A DNA stretch of 27,079 nucleotides from Bacteriovoracaceae bacterium (lineage in GTDB: Bacteria > Bdellovibrionota > Bacteriovoracia > Bacteriovoracales > Bacteriovoracaceae), in contig JAGOVR010000006.1 of NCBI GenBank assembly GCA_018060635.1, positions 1 to 27,079 on the forward strand, in the 5' to 3' direction. Both the position numbers and the translations under genes were made by a program. The stretch's first letter is position 1. Every line of letters starts with the position of its first letter. Positions 15,635-24,557 of the stretch are shown here, piece after piece. Below the pieces are notes generated by a model. It did no database searches. It was not told the DNA's origin and saw only the letters and a list, made by a program, of their open reading frames with translations.

Positions 15635-16765
15635 TTATCTTTCCAAGGGAAATAGAATTTTTTCATAGGATTCATCTAACTTTTTTATCATAGATGCCAG
15701 TGAAAATTTTTCTGTAACTGTTCGAATTCCTGCTTGCTGAAACTGCTCCTTAAGAACACTAGAATGAAGAAGTTGTGCTATCTTTTCAGCTAATATTTCT
15801 GCATTACCTACGGGAACTAAAAAGCCATTTTGGCCATCTTGTATAATTTCTTTAAGACCACCAATATTAGATGCTATGACTGGAATCCCTAGGGCCATAG
15901 CTTCAATCGCCACATAACCAAAAGATTCATGCCTTGAAGGAATAACAACTACCTGTGCTTTTTTCATGAATGCTTCTACTACCCCAAATTGCAAACATAA
16001 CTCCACTCTATCTTCTAAAGCCAAATCTGCAATAATTTGTCTATAATTTTGGTGCTCTTCTCCCTTGCCATAAATTTTTACCTTAAAACAAAGACCTTGT
16101 GCCTTAAGTAATTCCGCCGCTCTGATTAAAACATCATAACCTTTTAAAAAACGCCAAAGACCAAAAGCGGCAATAATCGGAACTTCATCTTGAGCACATT
16201 CTTTTTGTAATTTTTCCTCAATAAATTCTATCCCATTATAATTAAGAAAAATTTTCTTCTCTGGTGCTCCTATATTTTTTTGAAACTGATTGAGAGAATA
16301 AAGAGATTCAAAAATAAAAAGATCTGTAAAATAAGAAAGTATTTTCTCTACCATAAAATAAACGAATCCCATGACACCATGAACTTGGTGCAAGCTTCCC
16401 CCATGGGGAGTATAAATTACTTTTTTCCTCATAAAAAACCCAAGAACTCTAGCGTAAAGCCCGCCTTTAGCTCCGTGTCCATGATAAATTTGAATTTTAT
16501 ATTTTCTTACTAAAAAATAAATTTTAAAAAAATTTATAAAATCTAAGAGAGAAGGTTTTTTAGGCATACTCATATTTAAAAATTTAACATGAATGTTTTG
16601 ATGTGCTTTTAAAAAATCATGAAAAGGTTCATCTCCCTTCGCAATATCCGTTAGTAGAAATAATTCATATTTCTCAGGAGGAAGATACTTTAAAATATCT
16701 AAAATATGTTTCCTTATTCCACCTTCAGGGGCCTGCACTATTTGCAAAATACTTATTTTTTTCAT
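15635..16765 (-). CDS. GT4-family glycosyltransferase (GT-B fold)
   Basis: This 376-residue retaining glycosyltransferase resembles family GT4. The N-terminal domain has the acceptor-side EGGIRKH loop (14-20). The C-terminal domain has the glycosyl-transferase-1 pattern PSRHESFGYVAIEAMALG, containing E-x7-E, then GGLKEIIQDGQNGFLV. It should add one sugar from a nucleotide donor to the lipid-linked repeat unit on the cytosolic face of the inner membrane. The ATG overlaps the GT2 stop (ATGA), and rfbH follows after 34 bases. Donor unknown. Confidence 0.88.
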   Translation of the reverse strand: MKKISILQIVQAPEGGIRKHILDILKYLPPEKYELFLLTDIAKGDEPFHDFLKAHQNIHVKFLNMSMPKKPSLLDFINFFKIYFLVRKYKIQIYHGHGAKGGLYARVLGFFMRKKVIYTPHGGSLHQVHGVMGFVYFMVEKILSYFTDLFIFESLYSLNQFQKNIGAPEKKIFLNYNGIEFIEEKLQKECAQDEVPIIAAFGLWRFLKGYDVLIRAAELLKAQGLCFKVKIYGKGEEHQNYRQIIADLALEDRVELCLQFGVVEAFMKKAQVVVIPSRHESFGYVAIEAMALGIPVIASNIGGLKEIIQDGQNGFLVPVGNAEILAEKIAQLLHSSVLKEQFQQAGIRTVTEKFSLASMIKKLDESYEKILFPLER

Positions 16766-17766
16766 TTATTGATCCATTTAAAAACAAGGGAAGCTTTATT
16801 CCCTAAGACTTTATAAAATCCTAGAATAGCATAAATTTTTATCATCATTTTAAAGTGAAAAAGAGAAGCTTTTGTTATTTGTAATATCTCTATAAAAGTC
16901 AACTTTTCTTTAGGGTACCTAACTTTTTCTCCTCTCTTTATGCCATTAAATAAAATAAACGCCTGATCTTTTAAATGGAGAAATCTATAAAATAATTCCA
17001 TCCTCTTATCTAGGTTTGTTTTTTTATAATAAAAATCTAATACCTTAAGAAAATCATGGGGATGAGTTCTTACTCGATTCAGACGTTCACTAAAACTATA
17101 ATCTGAAATACGATAGTTCATAAAAGGTTGAGAGAGTAGTCCAACTTTAGATAACTGACTTAGACGCAACCAAATATCTAAATCGGCAGAACTTCCAAAC
17201 ATTTCACCATTCCACCTTTTGATTTTATCTTTCAATATGACAGTAGAGAAAAGAGCACTGGGACAAGTCAAAAAATTCCCATATTTTAAAATCAAACAAA
17301 ATAATGAGTCAAAATCAAGAAAAGAAATATCTGTACTTCTACATTCTTTTGGTAAAAAACGCTGACCAACTATTTTCCCTTGCAGGTTCATCATTCTTGC
17401 CTGAGTCAGAACGACTGAAAGCTCAGGGTGAGATTCTAAAGCTTCTACCTGCTTTGAAATAATATCCTTATCATAGGTATCATCTGCGTGAAAAATGGCC
17501 GTATATTTTCCTTCTGCTAATTCAATACATTTATTAAAATTCCCTTCTCCTCCGAGATTGGTTGGATTAGAAAAAATCTTAATATGGGGGGTTCTTTTCT
17601 GATAAGATTCTGCAACTTCCAAGCTCTTGTCAGTGGATGCATTGTTAACAATAGTAATCCTCATATCTTTAAAAGATTGATTAAGTAATGAGTCTAGGGT
17701 TTTCGAAAGAGTTTTTTCGTTATTATAACAAGGAATAAAAACATCAACTGTGACTTTATTTTTCAA
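16762..17766 (-). CDS. GT2-family glycosyltransferase (GT-A fold)
   Basis: This 334-residue protein opens with the GT2 signature DVFIPCYNNEKTLSKTLDSL, then IVNNASTD and the metal-binding DXD-like HADD at 93-96. It is an inverting GT-A enzyme expected to add a sugar to the growing undecaprenyl-linked unit. The C-terminal third is basic with no strong membrane segment. The start is TTG at 17766, supported by AGGAG six bases upstream, and it overlaps the wzx stop (TTGA). Its own stop overlaps the GT4 start. Donor and linkage unknown. Confidence 0.88.
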   Translation of the reverse strand: MKNKVTVDVFIPCYNNEKTLSKTLDSLLNQSFKDMRITIVNNASTDKSLEVAESYQKRTPHIKIFSNPTNLGGEGNFNKCIELAEGKYTAIFHADDTYDKDIISKQVEALESHPELSVVLTQARMMNLQGKIVGQRFLPKECRSTDISFLDFDSLFCLILKYGNFLTCPSALFSTVILKDKIKRWNGEMFGSSADLDIWLRLSQLSKVGLLSQPFMNYRISDYSFSERLNRVRTHPHDFLKVLDFYYKKTNLDKRMELFYRFLHLKDQAFILFNGIKRGEKVRYPKEKLTFIEILQITKASLFHFKMMIKIYAILGFYKVLGNKASLVFKWINK

Positions 17767-19193
17767 AAAATACTCCTAAGCTTTTTGCTCATATTCAAGA
17801 GTAAATAAAGCAGATAGCTTCCTGATAGCGTAAGAAGAGAAAGACTTACCCAGATATTTTCTTTTACGTAGTAAAAAAAGAAAAGGAACAGGAATGGAAT
17901 ACTTTTTAATAAAATAGGTGCAAGCCTTAAGCTATTCATCTTTAATTTATAGCTCTGGGATATTTTAATGAGAAGGAAAAAAAAAGTTAATAAATATCCT
18001 AGCATAAGAGATAAGGGAATGCCCCAATAAGATTCTTCGATCTTAATGGAAATAAAAATAAAAAAAGCTGAAATAATCATAGCATAAAAGTAAGGCTTAA
18101 TAATTTTATGGGTTTCAAATTCTGATTGAGTAAATAAAACAATTGTGTTCGCACTCATTCTAAAGAACTCATTCATCATTCCCATAGCTAAAAAAGGCCA
18201 AACCATAAAAAACTTTTTATCAAAAAAAACAGCTCCTATGAAAGGAGCGGCACAAACAACAAAAAGCATAAATTGTACATAAATAGGCATAACTCCTTGA
18301 AAAAAATTCTGTAAAAAAAGCTCTCTTTCTCCTTTATTTTCCAAATGCATTTTTTTATAAACTAAGGGGAAATAAAGTTGATGAATAATATATTCAAAGG
18401 AAGTTGCCAAAGAAGCCGCAAATCCAAATCCTAATCCTAGAAGACCTAAGTACTCTAACCCAACCAACGACTTCACTAAGGGACGATAACCTTGGCTCAA
18501 AAGCCAAAATGAAATATTGGTTAAGAAGATAGGAATACAAAAACGTAATAAAGGTTTTAGACCTGAAACTTGTGCCTGAGAGATAACAGGCGTACTTACC
18601 CGTTGGATCTTTTTTAAAAAATAGATAAAAGCAACAACTGTTAACAATCCTTGCGCTACCACTGCTCCCATAATCCAATAAAATGCATTTTTCTTTAAAA
18701 ATATCATGAACAAAACTGCTAGTATCACTGTAAGAATCTGTGTTGCTAGAGTTAACATTATAAAAATATTTCTGCGCCCTAGCATATTCAGCGAAGGAAT
18801 AATTGTATTGTTCCAAGTTTGAGTAAAAAGAGTCAGAGGAATAATCCATAAAAAAAGAGAAAGGGGATAGCCTTCAGAGACTATGAATTTCTGAAATAGA
18901 TAGGTCCCCACAAAAGCTATAAAACAACTAGCCAGAAGAAATAAATTAAAGGCTGAAAATTTTGGCCCTAATTGTCCTTTTTCAAACCATGCATGAATTT
19001 TTCTATTCATGAAGACACCCACTGGATTGATAAAGAGCCAACTAAACAGACCAATAATGGAAAGAATTAAATAATAAACACCAATTTCTTGGGCCACTAA
19101 ATAATGTGTCATTAAACGATAAGAAACAAAAACAATTAAGCCTTGCAAAAGACGAGTAAATCCAATAATAAAATAATCTTTATCTAAAATCAT
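17763..19193 (-). CDS. wzx: Wzx-type O-antigen flippase
   Basis: This 476-residue, highly hydrophobic protein has about twelve to fourteen membrane segments and the MOP/PST (polysaccharide transport) look. The first helix starts after a short polar N-terminus (MILDKDYFIIGFTRLLQG), with charged loops such as NRKIHAWFEKGQ. It should flip the undecaprenyl-pyrophosphate-linked repeat unit across the inner membrane. It overlaps the upstream GT10 gene by 14 bases and the downstream GT2 gene by four. Wzx proteins are recognised more by topology and context than by sequence, but position among glycosyltransferases and a Wzy/WaaL pair supports the call. Confidence 0.88.
   Translation of the reverse strand: MILDKDYFIIGFTRLLQGLIVFVSYRLMTHYLVAQEIGVYYLILSIIGLFSWLFINPVGVFMNRKIHAWFEKGQLGPKFSAFNLFLLASCFIAFVGTYLFQKFIVSEGYPLSLFLWIIPLTLFTQTWNNTIIPSLNMLGRRNIFIMLTLATQILTVILAVLFMIFLKKNAFYWIMGAVVAQGLLTVVAFIYFLKKIQRVSTPVISQAQVSGLKPLLRFCIPIFLTNISFWLLSQGYRPLVKSLVGLEYLGLLGLGFGFAASLATSFEYIIHQLYFPLVYKKMHLENKGERELFLQNFFQGVMPIYVQFMLFVVCAAPFIGAVFFDKKFFMVWPFLAMGMMNEFFRMSANTIVLFTQSEFETHKIIKPYFYAMIISAFFIFISIKIEESYWGIPLSLMLGYLLTFFFLLIKISQSYKLKMNSLRLAPILLKSIPFLFLFFFYYVKENIWVSLSLLTLSGSYLLYLLLNMSKKLRSIF
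17773..17777 (-). promoter_or_regulatory. ribosome-binding site for the TTG start of the GT2 gene
   Basis: The minus strand reads AGGAG, six bases before TTG at 17766, inside the last codons of wzx. It is one of the best ribosome sites in the window and makes the rare TTG start credible. Confidence 0.6.
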
Positions 19194-20184
19194 TTTTTAT
19201 AACCTTTAAAATATTTTCCGCAAACATTTCTGCACTAAAAACTTTAGGAGCCTCTTGTTCTAAAAAACTTTTTATAGCCTCTTGATATTTTTGATACTGA
19301 TCAAAGGTCATGTCATTTAAAAAATTAAAAAGACTTGTATGATCCTTAAAGGCTTTCCTGTCGATATAACATTCTGTGGGAATAACCTCTTCAATATCCG
19401 AAGCCCCCCAGTAAATAGGAACACATCCTGCCAAAAAACAATCTAGAATCTTCTCTGTTATATACCCAGGGATATCTCGTGCATTTTCATAACAAATACA
19501 AAATTTATAATGAGCCAAAGTCTTAAACTTGTTATTCACCACACCTTGATAACATAGAGTCTTTTTTTTAGGGAAAAGCCTAAGTAACTTTGTCTTCTTT
19601 AAAACTTTTACTAACAAGGCAGGTAGATAAAAATATTCCCATCCAAAACCATAGTAATCAAAGAAACTTGGTCTATGTTGCTCAAACCAAGTAATAGTTT
19701 TTCTGCGCTCTGAATAAAGTTCGAGAGGATGAAAGACTTCTTTGTGAGCAGAAATTAAGCAAGCAAGTTTTTTTTTATCAAAAGAAATATTGAGCTTATA
19801 AGGATTGATTTTAATGGGGAAATTTATTTTATAATATTTCAAGTTATCAACTAGATCACTTTTCCATGTAAATATCTTCTTAAAAAAAGAATGTCTTTTT
19901 AAATCCCAATTATCTTTTCTAATAATCTCACTTTCAAAAAGAAGCAGGTAAGATTTTGAGAAATTTATAGGGTTTTTTTTAGGCATATCATTGTAGAAAA
20001 CTAAATCGGACTCTTCTACGGGGTGTTTATCTTGGGTTGCTAACGAAAAACCTATTTCCTTTAATTTTTCTTTTAAACAATAAAAGCCATAAAGACAATC
20101 ATCCCTATTAGCGATAGGGTCGTTTAAATCAAAAATTCGATCATTTAAAAAAAAATCAGAGACAACCAGTGTGGCTTTTTTCAT
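19180..20184 (-). CDS. GT10-family fucosyltransferase-like glycosyltransferase
   Basis: The 334-residue protein has the GT10 (alpha-1,3-fucosyltransferase) donor-binding signature: YQGVVNNKFKTLAHYKF leading into CYENARDIPGYITEKILD (231-248) and LAGCVPIYWGA. GT10 enzymes move L-fucose from GDP-fucose. The locus instead contains a GDP-colitose-type dehydratase, ColD, and colitose is 3-deoxy-L-fucose, so a colitosyl donor is possible. The N-terminal half (about 1-135) is the less conserved acceptor side. The ATG overlaps the upstream CgeB-like stop (ATGA); the end overlaps wzx by 14 bases. Family secure, donor inferred. Confidence 0.87.
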   Translation of the reverse strand: MKKATLVVSDFFLNDRIFDLNDPIANRDDCLYGFYCLKEKLKEIGFSLATQDKHPVEESDLVFYNDMPKKNPINFSKSYLLLFESEIIRKDNWDLKRHSFFKKIFTWKSDLVDNLKYYKINFPIKINPYKLNISFDKKKLACLISAHKEVFHPLELYSERRKTITWFEQHRPSFFDYYGFGWEYFYLPALLVKVLKKTKLLRLFPKKKTLCYQGVVNNKFKTLAHYKFCICYENARDIPGYITEKILDCFLAGCVPIYWGASDIEEVIPTECYIDRKAFKDHTSLFNFLNDMTFDQYQKYQEAIKSFLEQEAPKVFSAEMFAENILKVIKNDFR

Positions 20185-21173
20185 ATATTTAGTTCTGATA
20201 AAATAAGTTTTAGACGCTGAAGATAGCCATGCTCCCTTATCGCTCTTTGATGGCCTAAATTTCTTATGGCCTCTCTCTCTTGCTCATTTTTCAAATAATA
20301 AGAAATGAGTATGTCAACTTCATCGGCATTACCAAAAACAGCGATTTCTTTACCTAAATCAAAATAATCCTCTAGCCCTAAAGCAAATGATGTAAGTTGA
20401 AACCCTCCGTAGTAAGGAATTTCAAAATTCCGAGCTTTAATCTGCTCATATTTTTTAGAAGATTTGAGACTATAAATTAAGTTTTTAGGATGAGAAAAAA
20501 TGAATCTCGCATCTCTCCCCACACTATTACTTAAATTTAAATTAATTTTTGAATGGCGAAAAAGAAGAGACATCTCTTCCCCTGAGAGCGAACCCGCAGG
20601 CCAGCCATGGCCATAACAAGCCACATTAAAACCTTTTTTCTTAAGTCTTTTTAATATCCAATCTCTGTAAGGGTGATATCCTCCTACAAAACTTATATCA
20701 TATTCATATTTTCCCTTAAATTTAGGAATAGCGTACTCATCCAACGCCGCCCACTGACTTTGTAAAACATGAGATATACCTATTTCTTTGTAATTTTCGA
20801 TAGAATACTTATCCGTTGTAATACTGTAACTAAAATAAGGGGCATATTTTTTAGTAAAAGAAGAGAAGCGCCAAGTATCATCCCCAAACCAATTAATTGT
20901 TTTATATTTTTTTTTAAGATAAGAAAGAGTGTCAAAACTAAATTGATCTTGAAAGAGCATAAAAAAAATAAGGTCTGGTTTAAAGTGATCAGCAGTCTTA
21001 ATAAGATCTTTTTGTAGTAAGGGAATGTTACTTAGATAGCTATCATAATAAAAAGGTTGAACCTCATGCCCTAACTTCAAAAAATTACGCCTAAAACCAT
21101 ACTCGCTAATATGGTTCATTCCACGCTCTTTTTTCCCATAATCATATTTTAAATCGACAAAGAGTATCTTCAT
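20181..21173 (-). CDS. CgeB-like glycosyltransferase
   Basis: This 330-residue protein resembles the CgeB/DUF3880 type of GT-B glycosyltransferase. It has an N-terminal half with KPDLIFFMLFQDQFSFDTLSYL and NWFGDDTWRF, then YDISFVGGYHPYRDWILKRL at the domain junction, and a C-terminal half with KARNFEIPYYGGFQLTS, the usual donor-side pattern. It should transfer a sugar in the cytosol; such proteins are common in surface-polysaccharide loci. It is first in the eight-gene leftward operon, 43 bases from the divergent ligase-like gene. Donor and acceptor unknown. Confidence 0.82.
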   Translation of the reverse strand: MKILFVDLKYDYGKKERGMNHISEYGFRRNFLKLGHEVQPFYYDSYLSNIPLLQKDLIKTADHFKPDLIFFMLFQDQFSFDTLSYLKKKYKTINWFGDDTWRFSSFTKKYAPYFSYSITTDKYSIENYKEIGISHVLQSQWAALDEYAIPKFKGKYEYDISFVGGYHPYRDWILKRLKKKGFNVACYGHGWPAGSLSGEEMSLLFRHSKINLNLSNSVGRDARFIFSHPKNLIYSLKSSKKYEQIKARNFEIPYYGGFQLTSFALGLEDYFDLGKEIAVFGNADEVDILISYYLKNEQEREAIRNLGHQRAIREHGYLQRLKLILSELNI

Positions 21174-21216
21174 TGATATCTCAGGATATATTGTTTATAT
21201 CAAAGGATTGTAACCT
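21174..21216. promoter_or_regulatory. divergent start region with nested inverted repeats
   Basis: Only 43 bases separate the starts of the CgeB-like gene (-) and the ligase-like gene (+), so both promoters must overlap coding sequence. The gap holds GATATA-TTGTT-TATATC (21185-21201), a perfect six-base inverted pair, and an outer pair TTGATAT (21173-21179) / ATATCAA (21197-21203). The ribosome site AAAGGA for the rightward gene is at 21203-21208. The repeats could be an operator or simply overlapping -10-like elements. Confidence 0.35.
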
Positions 21217-22506
21217 ATGTTCTCTTCATTGACATCTTATGATGACCATAAAATTTCTATTAAATTAACTTTTTTCTCCCTCGTGACCTTAGCTCTTTCT
21301 CTCTTTACTTCGACATCATTATTAGCTTTAGATCATATTCTCCTCTTCATAGCCTTTGCGGTACTTACTTTAAAAGGATGGCCTTGTTATAACCTCAGCA
21401 AAAGTAACATGGCACTACTGGGAATTGTCGGTGCTATTTTTTTATCGGCATTTTCTGTCGATAGGTCATTAACTCTAAAAACAATCTTTTATTCCAAATA
21501 TTTTATTGTGGGACTGATGGCGATCCCTCTCTATCAAATTCTTTTTTCACAAATCAAATTTATCCACTTAAAAACGATCATTAATCTTTTTCTAATCACG
21601 CTTATCTTAGCTAATCTCAGCGGGATGATTGGTCTTTTCACAGGCTTTAATCCTCTACGCTTTAGATATGCCATGGATATGACTCGCTCTACAGGAATGT
21701 ATGGCATGGCTATGACCTATGGCTACGGCATTGCCTTGATTAACGTTATCCTCATCTCCATTACTTTTCACTGGTCTGAATTTAAAAGATGGTTTAATCC
21801 TTATCTTTTCTGGATAGCACTTATCACCTCAGTCCTTGGACTTTATTTTGCGTATTGCCGAGGAGCAACACTAGGACTTCTTTGTGCAGTTCCTTTCTGT
21901 CTAATACAAAAATCTAAAAAAAAATTCCTAATCGTATTAGCATTTTGCACTCTTTTAATTACGCTTTGGAGCTATCAAACTTTTGTAGGCTTTAATCCTG
22001 AGCAAGATAATATAAATGAAATATCTCAACAAGAAATTGGTCATACTAAAAATCGTTACACCTTACCTGCTAATGCCGCTTCTAACCTTATAAGAATTGC
22101 CCAATACAAAACAGCTTTTTATGCTTTTTTAGAACATCCTTTTTTAGGTCTTGGTTTTAGAAATTTTGAAAAAGAAAGTGCTCGAATTAAGAAAGAAAAT
22201 ACTGTTGAGCATACTGATTTTGTTAGTCACACCCATAATAACTACTTAGAGTTTTTAGCAGGAACTGGTCTGGTAGGAATTCTTAGTTTCTTACTTTTTA
22301 ATCTTTTCTGGTTTATTGAAAGTTGGAAACGGCATGATGCCTTAGGTGTAATTCTTATTCCCTTTATTATAGCTTTCAATGTCTCTGGTCTTTTCCAGGC
22401 CACTATTATCGATGGAGAAAACACTCATTTGATCCTGTTTATTTATGCTCTCTCTCAGCTACATTTAAATAATTTTAGTAAGCTCGCTTACCCACAAAAC
22501 CCTTAA
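21217..22506 (+). CDS. O-antigen ligase-like membrane protein (WaaL/Wzy_C family)
   Basis: This 429-residue polytopic protein has roughly ten to twelve membrane segments and a large periplasmic loop between about 265 and 345. In that loop HTHNNYLEFLAGTGLVG fits the H[N/S/Q]X9GXX[G/T/Y] motif described for WaaL ligases, and YCRGATLG supplies a conserved arginine in a membrane segment. A WaaL enzyme moves the finished O-chain from undecaprenyl pyrophosphate to lipid A-core in the periplasm. The second family member at 24554-25807 lacks the histidine, so this copy is the better ligase candidate and that one the polymerase. The 3' end overlaps the initiating transferase gene by 32 bases, tail to tail. 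Confidence 0.78.
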   Translation: MFSSLTSYDDHKISIKLTFFSLVTLALSLFTSTSLLALDHILLFIAFAVLTLKGWPCYNLSKSNMALLGIVGAIFLSAFSVDRSLTLKTIFYSKYFIVGLMAIPLYQILFSQIKFIHLKTIINLFLITLILANLSGMIGLFTGFNPLRFRYAMDMTRSTGMYGMAMTYGYGIALINVILISITFHWSEFKRWFNPYLFWIALITSVLGLYFAYCRGATLGLLCAVPFCLIQKSKKKFLIVLAFCTLLITLWSYQTFVGFNPEQDNINEISQQEIGHTKNRYTLPANAASNLIRIAQYKTAFYAFLEHPFLGLGFRNFEKESARIKKENTVEHTDFVSHTHNNYLEFLAGTGLVGILSFLLFNLFWFIESWKRHDALGVILIPFIIAFNVSGLFQATIIDGENTHLILFIYALSQLHLNNFSKLAYPQNP

Positions 22507-23896
22507 AAAGGGTTAAAAAAATTATTTTTAAATCAAACCATAAAGACCAATTTTGAATATAGTAAAGATCAAATTCAACCCTTTTTTGCATTTGCTCTAA
22601 ATTTTCAATTTCCCCTCTCCAACCATTAATTTGCGCCCAGCCTGTAACTCCAGGTTTTACCTTATGACGCTGAAAATATCCTTCTATTTGATCCTTATAA
22701 TACTCATTGTGAACAATCGGGTGAGGTCTAGGGCCCACAATAGACATTCGACCTTGTAAGACATTATAAAATTGAGGAAGCTCATCTAGGCTCGTTTTTC
22801 TAATAATACGACCAACCTTCGTCACTCTTGGATCTTCTTTGGTGGCTTGAGTAACCTGCCCCTTTTCTTCTTGATGTATTTTCATGGAGCGGAATTTATA
22901 CACATTGATAGGTTTTCCATCCCAGCCATGTCGTCGTTGTTTAAAGAAAATGGGGCCTTTTGATTCTAGCTTTATGGCAATGGCAATTAAACACATTATA
23001 GGGCTTGCGATCATTAAGAAAAGAATGGCAAAGACTCTATCCTCAATAGCTTTGATAACTCTATTCAAACCCGAAATGGGAGTGTAGTTAATATCTAAAG
23101 TAGTAATTCCTGCAATATTAGAAACTGAATGATTTAGCAAAAATCTAAAGCTAAAAATGTCAGGAATAAAGCGAAATAAAATGGTATTGTGTCTTAATTC
23201 AAAAAAAATTTCATTAATTTTTCTTTGTGCTCTTAAAGGCAAAGCTAACCATAATTCCACCACTTTATTTTCTTCAATGAAGTTGTTTAAAACTACTTGC
23301 TGACTGCTATATATGGGAATTCCTAAAAAAGAAGTCCCTTGCAATGTCTCATTGTCATCAATAAAAGCTGTAATATTAAATCCTAGCTCTTTTTTAAGTG
23401 TATTTTCTGCAACAGATTTTCCCAATTGTCCTGCACCATAGATGATAATATTTTTTCTATTCCAACCCCACTTTCTTATTATTTTTAAAAAAATAATAAG
23501 CCACAGTCTTAATAAACTCAAAAGGACAAAAGTTAAGATATAAAGCCCTACAAACCAAATACGTGAGAAAACAATCCCCATTTTAAAAAGGAAAAAGAGA
23601 AAAGATAAGAGTAAAATAGAGAAAGTCCATGCTAAAAAAAGTGTTTTGATTTGAGCAAAGAAGCTCTTTCCTCTCCAAGAGAGGTACATTCCCATGCTAT
23701 TAAAAATAATAGCTGAAATAAATATCAAAAGAACTATCGCGTATTTATATTCTGATAAAAAATGAAAGTGCCTTAAATAAAAAAAATGAACAGCACAAGC
23801 AGAAAAGCCAATAATTAAGGCATCTACAAACCTTACTAAGATTGAAAATGAGTGGAGAGGGCGGCTATGACTAGAAATTTCTTTATTAATAGACAT
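22475..23896 (-). CDS. undecaprenyl-phosphate sugar phosphotransferase (WcaJ/WbaP-type initiating enzyme)
   Basis: This 473-residue polyprenyl-phosphate hexose-1-phosphate transferase has four N-terminal membrane helices, a nucleotide-binding-like middle domain (NIIIYGAGQLGKSVAE) and a C-terminal catalytic domain with FKQRRHGWDGKPINVYKFRSM, KTSLDELPQFYNVLQG, MSIVGPRPH and KPGVTGWAQINGWRGE. It starts the repeat unit by moving a sugar phosphate, most likely glucose-1-P, from UDP-sugar to undecaprenyl phosphate. The length and helices match the long WcaJ type, not the short PglC type. It runs opposite to both neighbours and shares a 67-base divergent gap with the small membrane protein at 23964. 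Confidence 0.9.
   Translation of the reverse strand: MSINKEISSHSRPLHSFSILVRFVDALIIGFSACAVHFFYLRHFHFLSEYKYAIVLLIFISAIIFNSMGMYLSWRGKSFFAQIKTLFLAWTFSILLLSFLFFLFKMGIVFSRIWFVGLYILTFVLLSLLRLWLIIFLKIIRKWGWNRKNIIIYGAGQLGKSVAENTLKKELGFNITAFIDDNETLQGTSFLGIPIYSSQQVVLNNFIEENKVVELWLALPLRAQRKINEIFFELRHNTILFRFIPDIFSFRFLLNHSVSNIAGITTLDINYTPISGLNRVIKAIEDRVFAILFLMIASPIMCLIAIAIKLESKGPIFFKQRRHGWDGKPINVYKFRSMKIHQEEKGQVTQATKEDPRVTKVGRIIRKTSLDELPQFYNVLQGRMSIVGPRPHPIVHNEYYKDQIEGYFQRHKVKPGVTGWAQINGWRGEIENLEQMQKRVEFDLYYIQNWSLWFDLKIIFLTLFKGFVGKRAY
22498..22514. terminator. small hairpin at the ligase-gene stop
   Basis: AACCCTT-AAA-AAGGGTT is a perfect seven-base stem with a three-base loop that spans the stop codon of the ligase-like gene and the last codons of the convergent transferase gene. 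On the plus strand it is followed by a run of A and then ATTATTTTT, and on the minus strand by only TTTT counting stem bases, so it is a weak intrinsic terminator at best. Confidence 0.25.
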
Positions 23897-23963
23897 TTGC
23901 TACTCTGCCCGATATGTTTAATGGAATATTTTTTACTAAAAACATAGTGCATTATAAATTAAT

Positions 23964-24557
23964 ATGACTTATTTTGTCAAAAAAATTCTCTTTTTAGCTA
24001 TTGCCTTTACGACAAGTTTTTTGGTGATACAGAAAATAAAAAATAACCGTTCCATAGAGTTTGTCATTCAAGGGCCACCTGAAGAAAAAATATCCTCTCA
24101 GCATTTTCTAGAAGAAATCGGAATGAATCTTTTTTTTCAGTATGATTTTATTAAAAATTCTTCTGATAAATTAGATAACTCTTCTGTGCTACAAAGTCCC
24201 TTAAAAAACATCCTTTTGTTTCACAAAAAAAAGAAAGAAAAAACCATCGAGGAGAACATTAGTAATATAGTAAATAAAATAAAGGGAAATGACCTGCATA
24301 AAGATATTTTAAGTCTTCACTATTTTTATCCTGAACCTAACTTATTTATCTTCAAAATTAAAACCGCAAATAAAGAGCGAAGTCTTCTCTCCCTAAAAAA
24401 AATAACCCCCTTTGTTTTTACTATTGACTCAAAAATTAAAATGCTCATTCAAGAAATCGATTATTCACCTAATATACTCATTTTAATCTTAACTCTTATT
24501 TCTTTTTTTATATTAAATCTTACAACTGCTCTCTATCAGGAACTTCTAAAAAAATGA
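23964..24557 (+). CDS. small bitopic membrane protein, Wzz-like topology only
   Basis: I do not recognise this 197-residue protein. It has one hydrophobic segment near the N-terminus (about 6-23, ILFLAIAFTTSFLVI) and one near the C-terminus (about 170-190, ILILILTLISFFILNL), with a polar, lysine-rich region of some 145 residues between, expected in the periplasm. This N-in/C-in layout is that of O-antigen chain-length regulators (Wzz), but the domain is shorter than usual, the proline/glycine-rich stretch near the second helix is reduced to YSPN, and no clear sequence match is seen. Its stop overlaps the polymerase-like gene start (ATGA), so the two are co-translated. Upstream TATAAA at 23953-23958 is very near the start and no ribosome site is obvious. 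Confidence 0.6.
   Translation: MTYFVKKILFLAIAFTTSFLVIQKIKNNRSIEFVIQGPPEEKISSQHFLEEIGMNLFFQYDFIKNSSDKLDNSSVLQSPLKNILLFHKKKKEKTIEENISNIVNKIKGNDLHKDILSLHYFYPEPNLFIFKIKTANKERSLLSLKKITPFVFTIDSKIKMLIQEIDYSPNILILILTLISFFILNLTTALYQELLKK

Noticed and set aside
18394..18849. Open frame of 151 codons within wzx on the same strand in another frame
   Set aside because: It lies wholly inside a well-supported membrane-protein gene, has a Ser/Tyr-rich composition typical of an out-of-frame reading, and no family pattern.
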